A DNA stretch of 64,000 nucleotides, from positions 1 through 64,000 of the forward strand of contig NZ_BOLM01000012.1 of the NCBI RefSeq assembly GCF_016861605.1, in the 5' to 3' direction. Position numbers and translations under genes: made by a program. The notes under the pieces are model-generated. The model was not told the DNA's origin, did no database searches, and worked only from the letters and a program-made list of their open reading frames with translations. Source of the stretch: Levilactobacillus wangkuiensis. Lineage in GTDB: Bacteria > Bacillota > Bacilli > Lactobacillales > Lactobacillaceae. Of this stretch, positions 36,191 through 46,723 are shown piece after piece (the first letter of the stretch is position 1; every line of letters begins with the position of its first letter).

Positions 36191-36769
36191 ATCGATGCAG
36201 AGGAGATTTTTCAAGCCATTCAGGATGATCCAGCCAACCAACACTTTACCCAGCAGGGGATTTTACCCCTCTACCACGTTGAACCGCAGGCGGAAATTCT
36301 CTTGATCAGTCAGGCGCCCAGCCGACAGGGCCAGGCGTCCATGACCTTTTGGGATGATGCCAGCGGGGACCGCTTACGCGACTGGATGGGGGTTACCAAG
36401 GACCAATTTTACAATTCCGGTAAATTGGGCGTGTTGCCCCTGGACTTTTACTATCCGGGCAAGCACGCACACGGGGGTGACTTACCGCCACGCAAGGGCT
36501 TCGCGGACAAGTGGCACGCACCGCTCCTGGCGTTGATGCCCAACGTCAAGCTGACCCTCTTGATTAGGCAGTACGCGCAAAAATACTACCTCCCCAAACA
36601 CGAGAAGACGCTGACGGCAACGGTCGAGCACTACGCGGACTATTTGCCAGAGTTCTTCCCACTGGTCCATCCGTCACCACTGAATTACGGCTGGATGCAT
36701 CAGCACCCATGGTTCGAGGCGTCGGTAGTGCCGGAACTGCAGGCCCGCGTTGGTGAGATTATTTCGTGA
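36191..36769 (+). CDS. Uracil-DNA glycosylase family protein; apparent ATC start codon
   Basis: About 192 residues. UDG-superfamily features: ILLISQAPSRQGQAS (water-activating loop region), FYNSGKLGVLPLDFYYPGK, LTLLIRQYAQKYYL and HPSPLNYGWMH (the HPS loop). The subgroup is uncharacterised and related to YqiD-like UDGs; a role in base-excision repair is inferred. The first TTG in frame (36302) would remove about 37 conserved N-terminal residues (AEEIFQAIQDDPANQHFT). The frame opens at 36179 after a TAG, and the only plausible initiator with a ribosome site (TAGGAG at 36176-36181, 9 nt away) is ATC at 36191. Confidence 0.8.
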   Translation: MDAEEIFQAIQDDPANQHFTQQGILPLYHVEPQAEILLISQAPSRQGQASMTFWDDASGDRLRDWMGVTKDQFYNSGKLGVLPLDFYYPGKHAHGGDLPPRKGFADKWHAPLLALMPNVKLTLLIRQYAQKYYLPKHEKTLTATVEHYADYLPEFFPLVHPSPLNYGWMHQHPWFEASVVPELQARVGEIIS

Positions 36770-36775
36770 AATGAC

Positions 36776-36816
36776 AAAAGAGGTGTCTGGGAGTTTCCCG
36801 GATACCTCTTTTTTAA
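36776..36816. terminator. Bidirectional terminator
   Basis: AAAAGAGGTGTCTGGGA pairs with TCCCGGATACCTCTTTT; T-run on the right, A-run on the left, between convergent genes. Confidence 0.85.
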
Positions 36817-36824
36817 ATGAAGCG

Positions 36825-37097
36825 CTAGAAAGTCACGCTGGCCAAAATAATCCAAACCAGGATGCCGCCGTACAGGAGTCGATCGCGTTTCGTCAATGAA
36901 ATTTGGCGGCGTAGACGGTCGACCAGGTAGACGCCGACAAGCAAGACAAAATCAAAAATCATCATGACGGTCGTTGTAAACGTATTTGGCAGGGCGAATT
37001 GGAGAATCATCAGTTTGCTCAGGAGAAGCACGGCAGCGAGGAGACTGATGAGAACCAGACTATGATGGTACTGGTGGCGTAGGTGCATCGTAATCAC
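36825..37097 (-). CDS. Small hypothetical membrane protein
   Basis: 90 residues (GTG at 37097; ATG at 37088 is an alternative, AAAGG lies upstream of both). Three hydrophobic segments (about 12-33, 40-57, 73-89) separated by a basic cytoplasmic loop (DRLRRQISLTKRDR). No family recognised. Own terminator shared with the convergent UDG gene. 37098-37219 upstream contains no other feature. Confidence 0.6.
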   Translation of the reverse strand: MITMHLRHQYHHSLVLISLLAAVLLLSKLMILQFALPNTFTTTVMMIFDFVLLVGVYLVDRLRRQISLTKRDRLLYGGILVWIILASVTF

Positions 37098-37219
37098 TTG
37101 CCTTTCTTTGCGTGCACAAGCCGCAATCGACTAAAGCTATTGTTAGCGATGCCTATTATGCCGCCGAAGACCAGCGAATGGCCAGTGGGGGCAACGGTCA
37201 GTAAAGGACCCCCGCGCAA

Positions 37220-37278
37220 CTAAAAAATCCCCGTACCACTAACGACTCTCGGGTCGCTGGTAGTGCGGGGATTTTTAT
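37220..37278. terminator. Terminator of the alpha-xylosidase gene
   Basis: AAAAATCCCCGTACCACTA pairs with TAGTGCGGGGATTTTT through a bulged stem; A- and T-runs at both ends, so bidirectional. Confidence 0.8.
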
Positions 37279-37290
37279 TTGAAAATTAAC

Positions 37291-39579
37291 TTAGAGTGTC
37301 ACAGTGACCGAGTTGTCGGTTAGGGCTGCCTGGGTAACGTGGCCATTTTCGTGAACGAGTACGGTGGCCGAACCAGTCAAACCGGTCGTAGTCACAGTCA
37401 GTTCGTTGCCATGCCGGTCAACGGTGACCTGACCCGCATCCTTACCTTTTTGATTCACAACAGCAACGGTCGTGGTGCCTTCGTGCATGTCGTAGAGGTG
37501 GATATCGAGATCCTTGGTGAAGTCATAGTCGGCATGAACGGCCTTAGGATTCCGCAACAGAATCGTGTTGTCGCGGGCCAGGACAGGGAGGTCTAACTCA
37601 CTGTAGTCCTTGCTGAACCATTTGCCATCAGTGACATCGTAAACTTCACTGTCGTCAATGATGCTGGTCCACTTGCCGGCTGGCAGGTAGAGGTTGACGT
37701 GGCCTTCATGGTTGAAGACGGGGGCAACCAGAATCTGGCTCCCCAACATGTACTGGTTATCCAGGGTGTGGGCGGTGAGGTCTTCGGTAAAGTCGAACCA
37801 CATTGGCCGCATCAGGGGATTGCCGTAAGCCGTGTTGTGGGCGGCCTGGGTGTACAGGTAAGGCATCAGGGACAATTTCAAATTAACGAACTTCCGTGTG
37901 TTTTCAACGGCTTCGTCATCGAAGTTCCATGGCACCCGGTAAACGTTGCTACCGTGGTAACGACTGTGAGAAGACAGCAGGCCAAATTGGGTCCACCGCT
38001 TGTATAGGTCGGCGGTTGGCGTGTCGGGACCGTCTTCGAACCCACCAATATCGTGGCTCCAGAAGGCGAAGCCGGAACTCAGGAAGGACAGCCCACCATG
38101 TAAGGTGTCAGCCATGTTCTTGAAGGTCGACAGGGCGTCACCACCCCAGTGAACAGGGAACTTCTGTGAACCAACCGTGGCGGAGCGGGCAAAGACGACC
38201 GCTTCATCCTCACCCTTGGCAGCGACAATCGTGTCGTAAACGGCCTGATTGTATTGCAGGGTGTAGTAGTTGTGTTCACGCTTAGGATCGGAGCCGTCGA
38301 AGAAGACCGCGTCGTCCACCGGAATCCGTTCACCGAAATCGGTCTTGAAGCAGTCCACGCCCATGTCGATCAGCGCTTGGAGCTTGCCTTGATACCATTT
38401 AACAGCGGCGGGGTTGGTGAAGTCGACGAAGGCGTTGCCGGCTTGCCAGAGGTCCCATTGCCAGATATTGCCATTTTCGCGTTTGACAAAGTAGCCGTTC
38501 TTCTTGCCCTCTTCAAACATCTTTCCCTTTTGGGCGATGTACGGGTTGATCCAGACACAGACCTTGATCCCACGGTCATGAATCTTCTTGATCAAGCCTT
38601 CTGGGTCGGGGAACTCGTCGCGGTCCCATTCCATGTTGGACCATTCAAAGCCCTTTTGCCAGAAGCAGTCAAAGTGGAAGACGTCCAGTGGAATCTCGTG
38701 GTCCTTCATGCCGTCGATGAACTTCATGACGGTTTCTTCACTGTAATCAGTGGTGAAGGAGGTCGTCAGCCAGAGGCCAAATGACCAGGCAGGTGGCAGC
38801 TGGGTCTTCCCAGTCAGTTCCGTGTAGCGGTGGAGAATCTCTTGGGGCGTTGGGCCGTAGATCACGTAGTACTGCAGGGATTGGCCCTCGGTACTAAATT
38901 GAACCCGGTCAACGTTTTCGGAAGTGATTTCAAAGTCGACGGGTTGTGGTTGGTCCACGAAGACCCCGTAGCCGGCATCCGTTAAGTAGAACGGAATGTT
39001 CTTGTAGGATTGTTCGGAGGCCGTTCCACCATCTTGGTTATCGATGCGGACTTCTTGGCCGTTCTTGATGAAGTTACCGAAGCGTTCGCCGAGGCCGTAA
39101 ACCTTGTCGTCCACGCCAACGTTCAGTTGTTCACGCATGTAGTCGACGTTGGTGTCCTTGTCATGAATTACGCCTTGGGCCTTGTCCAACGACTGGGTCA
39201 ATAGGTGATCACCATGTAAGAAGTCTAATTGGAAGGCTTGCTTAAAGGGAATGCGGGCGGTCAGTCCGCCGGTGGTAAAGGTCAGTTCGTCGGCACCCGT
39301 GGTGATGGCCACGTCCGGATTCTGATCGGTAATGTGGTAGGAAGGCCCCTGCGTCTCCTGATCGAAGTGGGTCAGCTTGACACCAATCACGCCCTCAATC
39401 GGGGAAGTCAGGTCAATCGTACTCATCCCCAAGTTCAGTTCATCGCCACGTTCGTTGATGAATTTGAAGGGGGCGTACAGCGTTAACTGCCGGTCCGTCT
39501 GCTTGTAATCGAAAACTTCTCGTGGTGATTCAATCTGATATTGTGGCCGGTCTAACCAATAGCCATTCGTAAACTTCAT
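37291..39579 (-). CDS. xylQ: Alpha-xylosidase, glycoside hydrolase family 31
   Basis: 762 residues, close to E. coli YicI in length and layout: N-terminal beta-sandwich, (beta/alpha)8 barrel, C-terminal beta domains. Nucleophile D414 in KTDFGE; acid/base D481 in HWGGD; SHDIGGFE (D510) also conserved. It hydrolyses alpha-1,6-xylosides such as isoprimeverose, intracellularly (no signal peptide). Divergent from the symporter gene; in Lactobacillus pentosus xylQ (alpha-xylosidase) sits beside xylP (isoprimeverose transporter), hence the symbol. AAGAGGTG precedes the ATG. Promoter, cre box and operator are visible (next entry). Confidence 0.9.
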   Translation of the reverse strand: MKFTNGYWLDRPQYQIESPREVFDYKQTDRQLTLYAPFKFINERGDELNLGMSTIDLTSPIEGVIGVKLTHFDQETQGPSYHITDQNPDVAITTGADELTFTTGGLTARIPFKQAFQLDFLHGDHLLTQSLDKAQGVIHDKDTNVDYMREQLNVGVDDKVYGLGERFGNFIKNGQEVRIDNQDGGTASEQSYKNIPFYLTDAGYGVFVDQPQPVDFEITSENVDRVQFSTEGQSLQYYVIYGPTPQEILHRYTELTGKTQLPPAWSFGLWLTTSFTTDYSEETVMKFIDGMKDHEIPLDVFHFDCFWQKGFEWSNMEWDRDEFPDPEGLIKKIHDRGIKVCVWINPYIAQKGKMFEEGKKNGYFVKRENGNIWQWDLWQAGNAFVDFTNPAAVKWYQGKLQALIDMGVDCFKTDFGERIPVDDAVFFDGSDPKREHNYYTLQYNQAVYDTIVAAKGEDEAVVFARSATVGSQKFPVHWGGDALSTFKNMADTLHGGLSFLSSGFAFWSHDIGGFEDGPDTPTADLYKRWTQFGLLSSHSRYHGSNVYRVPWNFDDEAVENTRKFVNLKLSLMPYLYTQAAHNTAYGNPLMRPMWFDFTEDLTAHTLDNQYMLGSQILVAPVFNHEGHVNLYLPAGKWTSIIDDSEVYDVTDGKWFSKDYSELDLPVLARDNTILLRNPKAVHADYDFTKDLDIHLYDMHEGTTTVAVVNQKGKDAGQVTVDRHGNELTVTTTGLTGSATVLVHENGHVTQAALTDNSVTVTL

Positions 39580-39604
39580 GGATAAACACCTCTTAGATTT
39601 TTTA

Positions 39605-39670
39605 GAAAATTGAATTTCTTAATCGACACCAACAGTGTACGTGGATTTGATTTAAATGTCAACGCTTTCA
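39605..39670 (-). promoter_or_regulatory. xylQ promoter with cre box and repressor operator
   Basis: On the minus strand: -35 TTGACA (39657-39662), 17 nt, -10 TACACT (39634-39639). TGAAAGCGTTGACA (39657-39670) is a perfect cre and covers the -35. The operator GAAAATTGAATTTC (39605-39618, partial palindrome) lies downstream of the start site. Confidence 0.82.
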
Positions 39671-39913
39671 TGAGAAGAAATTATCCTGGATGGGGGTGGT
39701 GGGTCGCCTATAGAGGTAAGAGAAAATAGGCGTCAAGTCGACAACCGGTTGCACCGACCAATTACACCTAAGCAGCTATAACGTACTGAATTGACTCGAT
39801 AAAAGTCCTAGACCAATTGCCTAAAAATTTAAGAACTGACCGTTTAACTAGATTCCATCGGGCTTTTACCCACCACATTCAACCCCAAAGTCGTTCAACC
39901 CCTAAAATTGTTG

Positions 39914-39963
39914 TTGACAACTGAAAACGGTTACAGTAAACTGTGATTTGAAAATTGAATTTC
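39914..39963 (+). promoter_or_regulatory. xylP promoter with cre box and the same operator
   Basis: -35 TTGACA (39914-39919), 17 nt, -10 TAAACT (39937-39942). TGAAAACGGTTACA (39922-39935) is a perfect cre between the two boxes. GAAAATTGAATTTC (39950-39963) is identical to the xylQ-side operator. The stretch 39671-39913 between the two promoters holds no gene. Confidence 0.83.
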
Positions 39964-40025
39964 CTTGAACGTCGACGGTTCAAACGCAAGTCAATTGATT
40001 CAACCAAATAATGAGGTGTGTACTT

Positions 40026-41426
40026 ATGAGTGAAAATGCTCCTAAAGTCGCGGTTGCCGAGAAGAACATGGTGCCGTGGAACGAACGAATTGCCTATAGC
40101 TTTAGTGACTTTGCCTGCAACCTGTCCTTCCAAATGGTCGGGACGTACTTAATGATTTTCTACACGGATACGTTTGGTATCAGTGCCGCTGCAGTGGGGA
40201 CGTTGTTCCTGGTCGCCCGGATCGTGGATGCCTTTGATGGGCCATTCTGGGGAATCATGATCGACCACACGCATACCAAGTGGGGGAAGAGCCGACCGTA
40301 CTGGTTATGGTTCTCGATACCGTTTGCGGTGTTCTGTGTGTTAGTCTTCACCACGCCAAATATGAGCCTGACCGGTAAATTGGTCTGGGCCTACGTGACT
40401 TACATTGGGGTCGATGTGCTGTACTCAGCCGTTAACATTCCGATTACTTCGATTTTGCCATCATTAACCAGCAACCCCCAAGAACGGGTCACGTTATCCA
40501 CGATTCGGCAATTCATGGGGACGGCCGGTGCCACCATTATTACCGGGATCACGTTGACCATGGTTGCCTTCTTCGGCCACGGCTCAACTACGAGTGCCCG
40601 CGGCTGGTTCATCTGGGCCTTAATTGTCGGGATCATTGTGGTCATCATCTTTGGGTTCGTCTTCAAGAACACGACGGAACGGGTCCAAACCAAGAGTTCT
40701 CGGCAATCTATTCCAATTAAGGAATCTCTGAAAGCCTTGAAGCGCAACTGGCCTTGGGCCATCATCATCTTCATCAACTTCATCTACTGGATGGGGATGC
40801 AGACGCGGTCTCAAGTGACGGTTTACTTCTTTAAGTACAACATGCACGATGCCAAATTAGCTTCATTTGTACTGAGTTTACAAATGGTTGCACTGGTCGC
40901 CGTGGTCTTAACGCCATGGACGTCCAAGCTGATCGGTAAGCGAAACACGATGCTCGGTGGGATGATTCTTGCCGTGGTCGGTCAATTACTCTTGAGCCTG
41001 GGTGCCACGCATCTGAGTGTCCCAATGATTATCTTCGCCACCATCGTCGGTTACCTGGGGACCGGGTACGTTTCTGGTCTGATTGCCGTGATGTTAGCCG
41101 ATGCTGTGGACTACGGGGAATGGAAGAACGGCGTCCGCGCCGAAGGAATTGTTACCTCTTTCTCTAGTTTTAGTGCTAAATTAGGTATGGGGATTGGTGG
41201 GGTCATCACCGGTTGGATTTTGACCGGAAGTGGCTACGTTGCCAACCATACGCAATCGGCTGCGGCCTTACACGGAATCGAATTGAACTACATTTGGGTT
41301 CCCCTGTTAGGCTTCGCACTTTCCGGAATTGCTTTGATGTTCTACCACGTTGACGGCATTGAAAAACAAATGCAAAGTGAGTTAGCAGAAAAGCACGCCC
41401 GTGAAAACGCAGAGGACGGCGAATAA
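40026..41426 (+). CDS. xylP: Glycoside-pentoside-hexuronide (GPH) cation symporter, isoprimeverose/xyloside transporter
   Basis: 466 residues; ATG 40026 is preferred because GAGG (40013-40016) is 9 nt upstream. Twelve transmembrane helices, N-terminal RIAYSFSDFACNLSFQMVGTYLMIFYTD and DAFDGPFWGIMIDHT(H)TKWGKSRPYW are the GPH family (2-A-2) hallmarks. There is no PTS EIIA-like domain as in LacS. Beside a GH31 alpha-xylosidase, the substrate is probably isoprimeverose or a related xyloside. The C-terminus is polar (ELAEKHARENAEDGE). Followed by the ROK regulator after 22 nt. Confidence 0.88.
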   Translation: MSENAPKVAVAEKNMVPWNERIAYSFSDFACNLSFQMVGTYLMIFYTDTFGISAAAVGTLFLVARIVDAFDGPFWGIMIDHTHTKWGKSRPYWLWFSIPFAVFCVLVFTTPNMSLTGKLVWAYVTYIGVDVLYSAVNIPITSILPSLTSNPQERVTLSTIRQFMGTAGATIITGITLTMVAFFGHGSTTSARGWFIWALIVGIIVVIIFGFVFKNTTERVQTKSSRQSIPIKESLKALKRNWPWAIIIFINFIYWMGMQTRSQVTVYFFKYNMHDAKLASFVLSLQMVALVAVVLTPWTSKLIGKRNTMLGGMILAVVGQLLLSLGATHLSVPMIIFATIVGYLGTGYVSGLIAVMLADAVDYGEWKNGVRAEGIVTSFSSFSAKLGMGIGGVITGWILTGSGYVANHTQSAAALHGIELNYIWVPLLGFALSGIALMFYHVDGIEKQMQSELAEKHARENAEDGE

Positions 41427-41448
41427 CTAGATAAAGTGAGTGAACGGC

Positions 41449-42606
41449 ATGATTATTAACAAGGACGTGATGCGTGATCACAACGAACGGTCTGTCCTGC
41501 AGACCATCGTGAATCACGGACCGATTTCGCGGTCAGAAATTTCTAAATTGTTGGGGCTAAACAAGGTCTCGGTATCGGATATCGTGGGTACGTTTAGCGA
41601 CCGCAAATTAGTTCTGAGTCAGGGTGAAGCCACCTCAAATCAGGGGAGTGGCCGCCGCGCCGAGCTAGTGGCCTTTAACGCCACTTACGGCTACATCATC
41701 AACTTCAGTATTTCCGGTGAAAAGCTAGAAATGTTGGTGACCCAGCTGGATGGGCGGGCCCTGGAATACAACGAAAGTCCCATTAGTCACCTTGCCGTGA
41801 AGGAAATTGTCGCTAAGATGGTCGACATGATCGGTCAATTGCCGAGCTTCAAGGCGGAGAACGGCCTCCAAGCCATCTCCATCGCCATCTTCGGGGTCGT
41901 TTATGAAAATGAAATCGTGACGTCGCCCTTCGTGGACTTCGCCGATTTCGACCTGGTCGGCTACTTTAAGCGCCGCTACCACGTGCCCATCATCTTGGAA
42001 AACGAAGCCAATCTGGCCGCCGTTTTTGAACAGGACTTCAGTAAGCAGGAACTGCAAAGCATCGTTGCCATCAGTATTCATGAGGGTATCGGGGCCGGCA
42101 TCCTGGTCAACAAGCAGCTCTACCGCGGAAATTACGGGCGCGCTGGTGAAGTCGGCCACATCATGATTCAGGATACGGGGCGGAAACGCCAGCGCTTAGC
42201 TCAGCTGCCAAGCTTTGATGAGGAGTGGTCGGAAACGGCTTTGCTCAAGAAGGCGGCCCAGATCAAGGGCGTGGCGCAGGTTACCTTGGCGGAGTTGGTC
42301 ACGGCGGCCAATCAAAACGACCCGGAAATCTCCGGGCTACTTGAGGAGCTGTGTTACCACCTGGCCATCGTGACCAGCGATTTGATTGTCGCCTACGATC
42401 CACAGATGATTTTCTTCAACTCACCGTTGGTTGAACAATTGCCAGAGATTTTAAAGAACATTCAGATGAAATTGAGCTTTATGCCATTGGTCCCGCCACT
42501 GGTGATGTCCAAGGATGTGAAGTATGCCACCTTACTGGGCGGCGCTTCCTTGGCGATTCATGAGGTGTTGGCGATGCCCGGCACGCGGCTGATTTTTCAC
42601 CATTAG
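41449..42606 (+). CDS. xylR: ROK-family transcriptional repressor (XylR-like)
   Basis: 385 residues from ATG 41449. N-terminal winged helix (ERSVLQTIVNHGPISRSEISKLLGLNKVSVSDIVG, about 11-45), then a ROK domain (ISIAIFGVVYENEIVTSP, ENEANLAAVFE, GIGAGILVN, GRAGEVGHIMI). The zinc-site cysteines of sugar-kinase ROK proteins (CxCGxxGC) are replaced by GRKRQRLAQLPSF, as in some xylose-responsive repressors. Likely to bind the duplicated GAAAATTGAATTTC operator and to be relieved by xylose or a xyloside. Terminator directly after. Confidence 0.85.
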   Translation: MIINKDVMRDHNERSVLQTIVNHGPISRSEISKLLGLNKVSVSDIVGTFSDRKLVLSQGEATSNQGSGRRAELVAFNATYGYIINFSISGEKLEMLVTQLDGRALEYNESPISHLAVKEIVAKMVDMIGQLPSFKAENGLQAISIAIFGVVYENEIVTSPFVDFADFDLVGYFKRRYHVPIILENEANLAAVFEQDFSKQELQSIVAISIHEGIGAGILVNKQLYRGNYGRAGEVGHIMIQDTGRKRQRLAQLPSFDEEWSETALLKKAAQIKGVAQVTLAELVTAANQNDPEISGLLEELCYHLAIVTSDLIVAYDPQMIFFNSPLVEQLPEILKNIQMKLSFMPLVPPLVMSKDVKYATLLGGASLAIHEVLAMPGTRLIFHH

Positions 42607-42613
42607 CACCAGC

Positions 42614-42660
42614 AAAGTGGTCCGCAAGCTCATTCCTTGGGTTTGCTGGGCCACTTTTCT
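42614..42660 (+). terminator. Terminator of the xylP-xylR operon
   Basis: AAAGTGGTCC pairs with GGGCCACTTT around a partly paired loop, followed by TCTTTTT. Confidence 0.75.
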
Positions 42661-42698
42661 TTTTGGACTGGTTTGGGGATGGGGTTATGGGTGATTTG

Positions 42699-42892
42699 CC
42701 GCCTACGGCCTCTGGGGACTCCGCCTTCTGTGGGGCACGCTTGCGGCCTGAGAAGCGGTCCTCCAGCTCGGTTTGAAGCCGGAAGCCCGCCGTCTCCAAA
42801 CACGTCCCATGCTGTAAGCCCGGGAAAGTTCGCCCGGACTAACACCATCGACACAGAAGACTACGTACCCAGCTACCTCCGGCTCTTGATGG
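42699..42892 (-). repeat. R1b structured repeat (variant ends)
   Basis: Reverse orientation: CTTCTGTGGGG, GCCTGAGAAGCGGTC, GTCCCATG, hairpin GTAAGCCCGGG/CCCGGACTAAC, CCATCGACACAGAAG. The helix CTTCTGTG/CACAGAAG replaces CAGCTGTG/CACAGCTG of other copies: a compensatory change. Its outer part (GGCCTCTGGGGACTCCGCC) matches the 50.7-kb copy. Confidence 0.8.
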
Positions 42893-43088
42893 TGGCCCGA
42901 CCAGTCTGGTGGTTGGGGGCCAACCAGTTGGGGTGGGTTCTGGATGTGCCGTTTTGGCTGGTGGTTGCGTCTTGAATGGTTTAAATAATTGTGAACCGGT
43001 ACATCAGATTAGTTAATTAATGTGTTGCTGTGATTGAGTGGAAAATGAGACCTTCGGAAGACAAGGTGAAAGTCAGGTGTCCATGTGA

Positions 43089-43275
43089 GTGACCAGAGGC
43101 GGGCCAAAATGTCCAGCTGTGTCGGTGGTCTTAACTGAGTGGGTTTCTCAGTTTAGAGCACGGGACGACCTTGGAAACTCGCGGTTTTTAGCGAGGTTTC
43201 AAGTCGAGGTTCCAGACCGCTTTTCAGGCTGGGACCGGCCCCATAGCAGGGCGTTTTGAGCCCGCCGCCGGGAAC
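43089..43275 (+). repeat. R1 structured intergenic repeat
   Basis: Starts GTGACCAGAGG; hairpin 1 TTAACTGAG/CTCAGTTTAG; hairpin 2 CTTGGAAACTCGC/GCGAGGTTTCAAG; ends CCGCCGGGAACG. Confidence 0.85.
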
Positions 43276-43387
43276 GGCTGATTACGCTTAGTTTCACCAC
43301 ATTTGCGTAAGTATTTGCAAGCCGGATGGGTGCTGACCAAAGATAGGCGTGAAAATAATTTCCGCCAGCCGTTTTAACCTATAAGCA

Positions 43388-43580
43388 CCACCGTAGCCGT
43401 GAGGGCGGGAAAAATGAGCCCAGCCGTGGGATTTCACTCACGGCAGGGACTGGCGTGAGTGAAATGGTGCCTTTGAAACTCGGTTCTCAGAGGTTCAAAG
43501 CAAGCGCGAAGACCGCTCTTTGGCTTCGGGCGCCCTGCCCACCGCGAACCGGTCTCATTTTTCCCGCCCGGTAAGGCGGC
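43388..43580 (-). repeat. R2 structured intergenic repeat
   Basis: Basal helix GGGCGGGAAAAATGAG / CTCATTTTTCCCGCCC; hairpin C ATTTCACTCACG/CGTGAGTGAAAT; hairpin B CTTTGAAACT/AGGTTCAAAG; hairpin A CGAAGACCGC..GGCTTCG. 42893-43088 and 43276-43387 between the repeats hold no ORF with a ribosome site. Confidence 0.88.
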
Positions 43581-43605
43581 AGTAAAAGACAATATAACTA
43601 TGTAA

Positions 43606-45979
<2,374 letters not shown>

Positions 45980-46045
45980 GTTAACAAGATTGAAAGCTTG
46001 TATTGGTCACCGAAGTCGCGCATAGTCTCGATGGAGGTGAGCATT

Positions 46046-46237
46046 ATGGCTGTGGATAGCCTGAACCTATTGATAGATAAGCAGTTAGCTGACAAGGTAG
46101 ATTGCATTCTCGAGGCCAATGACTTGACGATGGAAGATCTCATTAAGACCCTGTACGCGCAAATCAACACGGAAAAAGCAGTTCCCGACCTAACTGCCTT
46201 TGTCAAAAGCCAGTTAGCGAGTACTGAGACGAAATAG
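46046..46237 (+). CDS. RelB/DinJ-like antitoxin-type protein, orphan
   Basis: 63 residues from ATG 46046, GGAGGTGA upstream. The pattern SLNLLIDKQLADKVDCILEANDLTMEDLIKTLYAQ matches the ribbon-helix-helix N-terminus of RelB/DinJ antitoxins (beta strand with alternating residues, then two helices), with EKAVPDL near the end like the EKALPFDL of DinJ. No RelE/YafQ-like toxin ORF follows, only 480 nt of non-coding DNA with an R1 repeat. It may act as a stand-alone regulator or be a remnant of a toxin-antitoxin pair. Confidence 0.6.
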   Translation: MAVDSLNLLIDKQLADKVDCILEANDLTMEDLIKTLYAQINTEKAVPDLTAFVKSQLASTETK

Positions 46238-46458
46238 TTAAGGAGACAACTCACCCTATTTTTTCAAGTGAATTAGTGGCACCAGCGACAAATTTTCGGT
46301 ACAGTAAGGGTAGAACATTGGCCAGGGATTGTTGAAATTACAGACATGTGATTAATCAATAAAGGCAACAAAAATTGGACCAATGACTTGAATGAGCGAC
46401 GCGGGAGAAACAGGCGTTGATCGTAGAAATCGTGAATGAATTGGGCAGGTCCGTGTGA

Positions 46459-46644
46459 GTGACCAGAGGCGGACCAAGGTGACCAGCTGTGTCGGTGGTC
46501 TTGACTGAGTGATTTTCTCAGTCTAGAGCACGGGACGACCTGAGAGACTGGTGGTTTTCCAGGCTTTCAGGCGAGGTGCAGGACCGCTCCCCAGGCCGGA
46601 ACCGTTCCCCACAGTAGGGCATCTTGAGGCCGCCGCCGGGAACG
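46459..46644 (+). repeat. R1 structured intergenic repeat
   Basis: Starts GTGACCAGAGG; hairpin 1 TTGACTGAG/CTCAGTCTAG; hairpin 2 CCTGAGAGACTGG/CCAGGCTTTCAGG; ends CCGCCGGGAACG. 46238-46458 upstream contains nothing recognisable. Confidence 0.85.
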
Positions 46645-46723
46645 GCAAGCCACCACAATTCATTTCACGATTTCGAAGACAACATCAATTTCGCCCGTAT
46701 TAAGTAGAAATGGGGTAGTGATG

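Noticed and set aside
42637-42975. A 112-codon frame over the R1b element
   Set aside because: Starts inside the terminator of the upstream gene, has no ribosome site and spans hairpins of the repeat.
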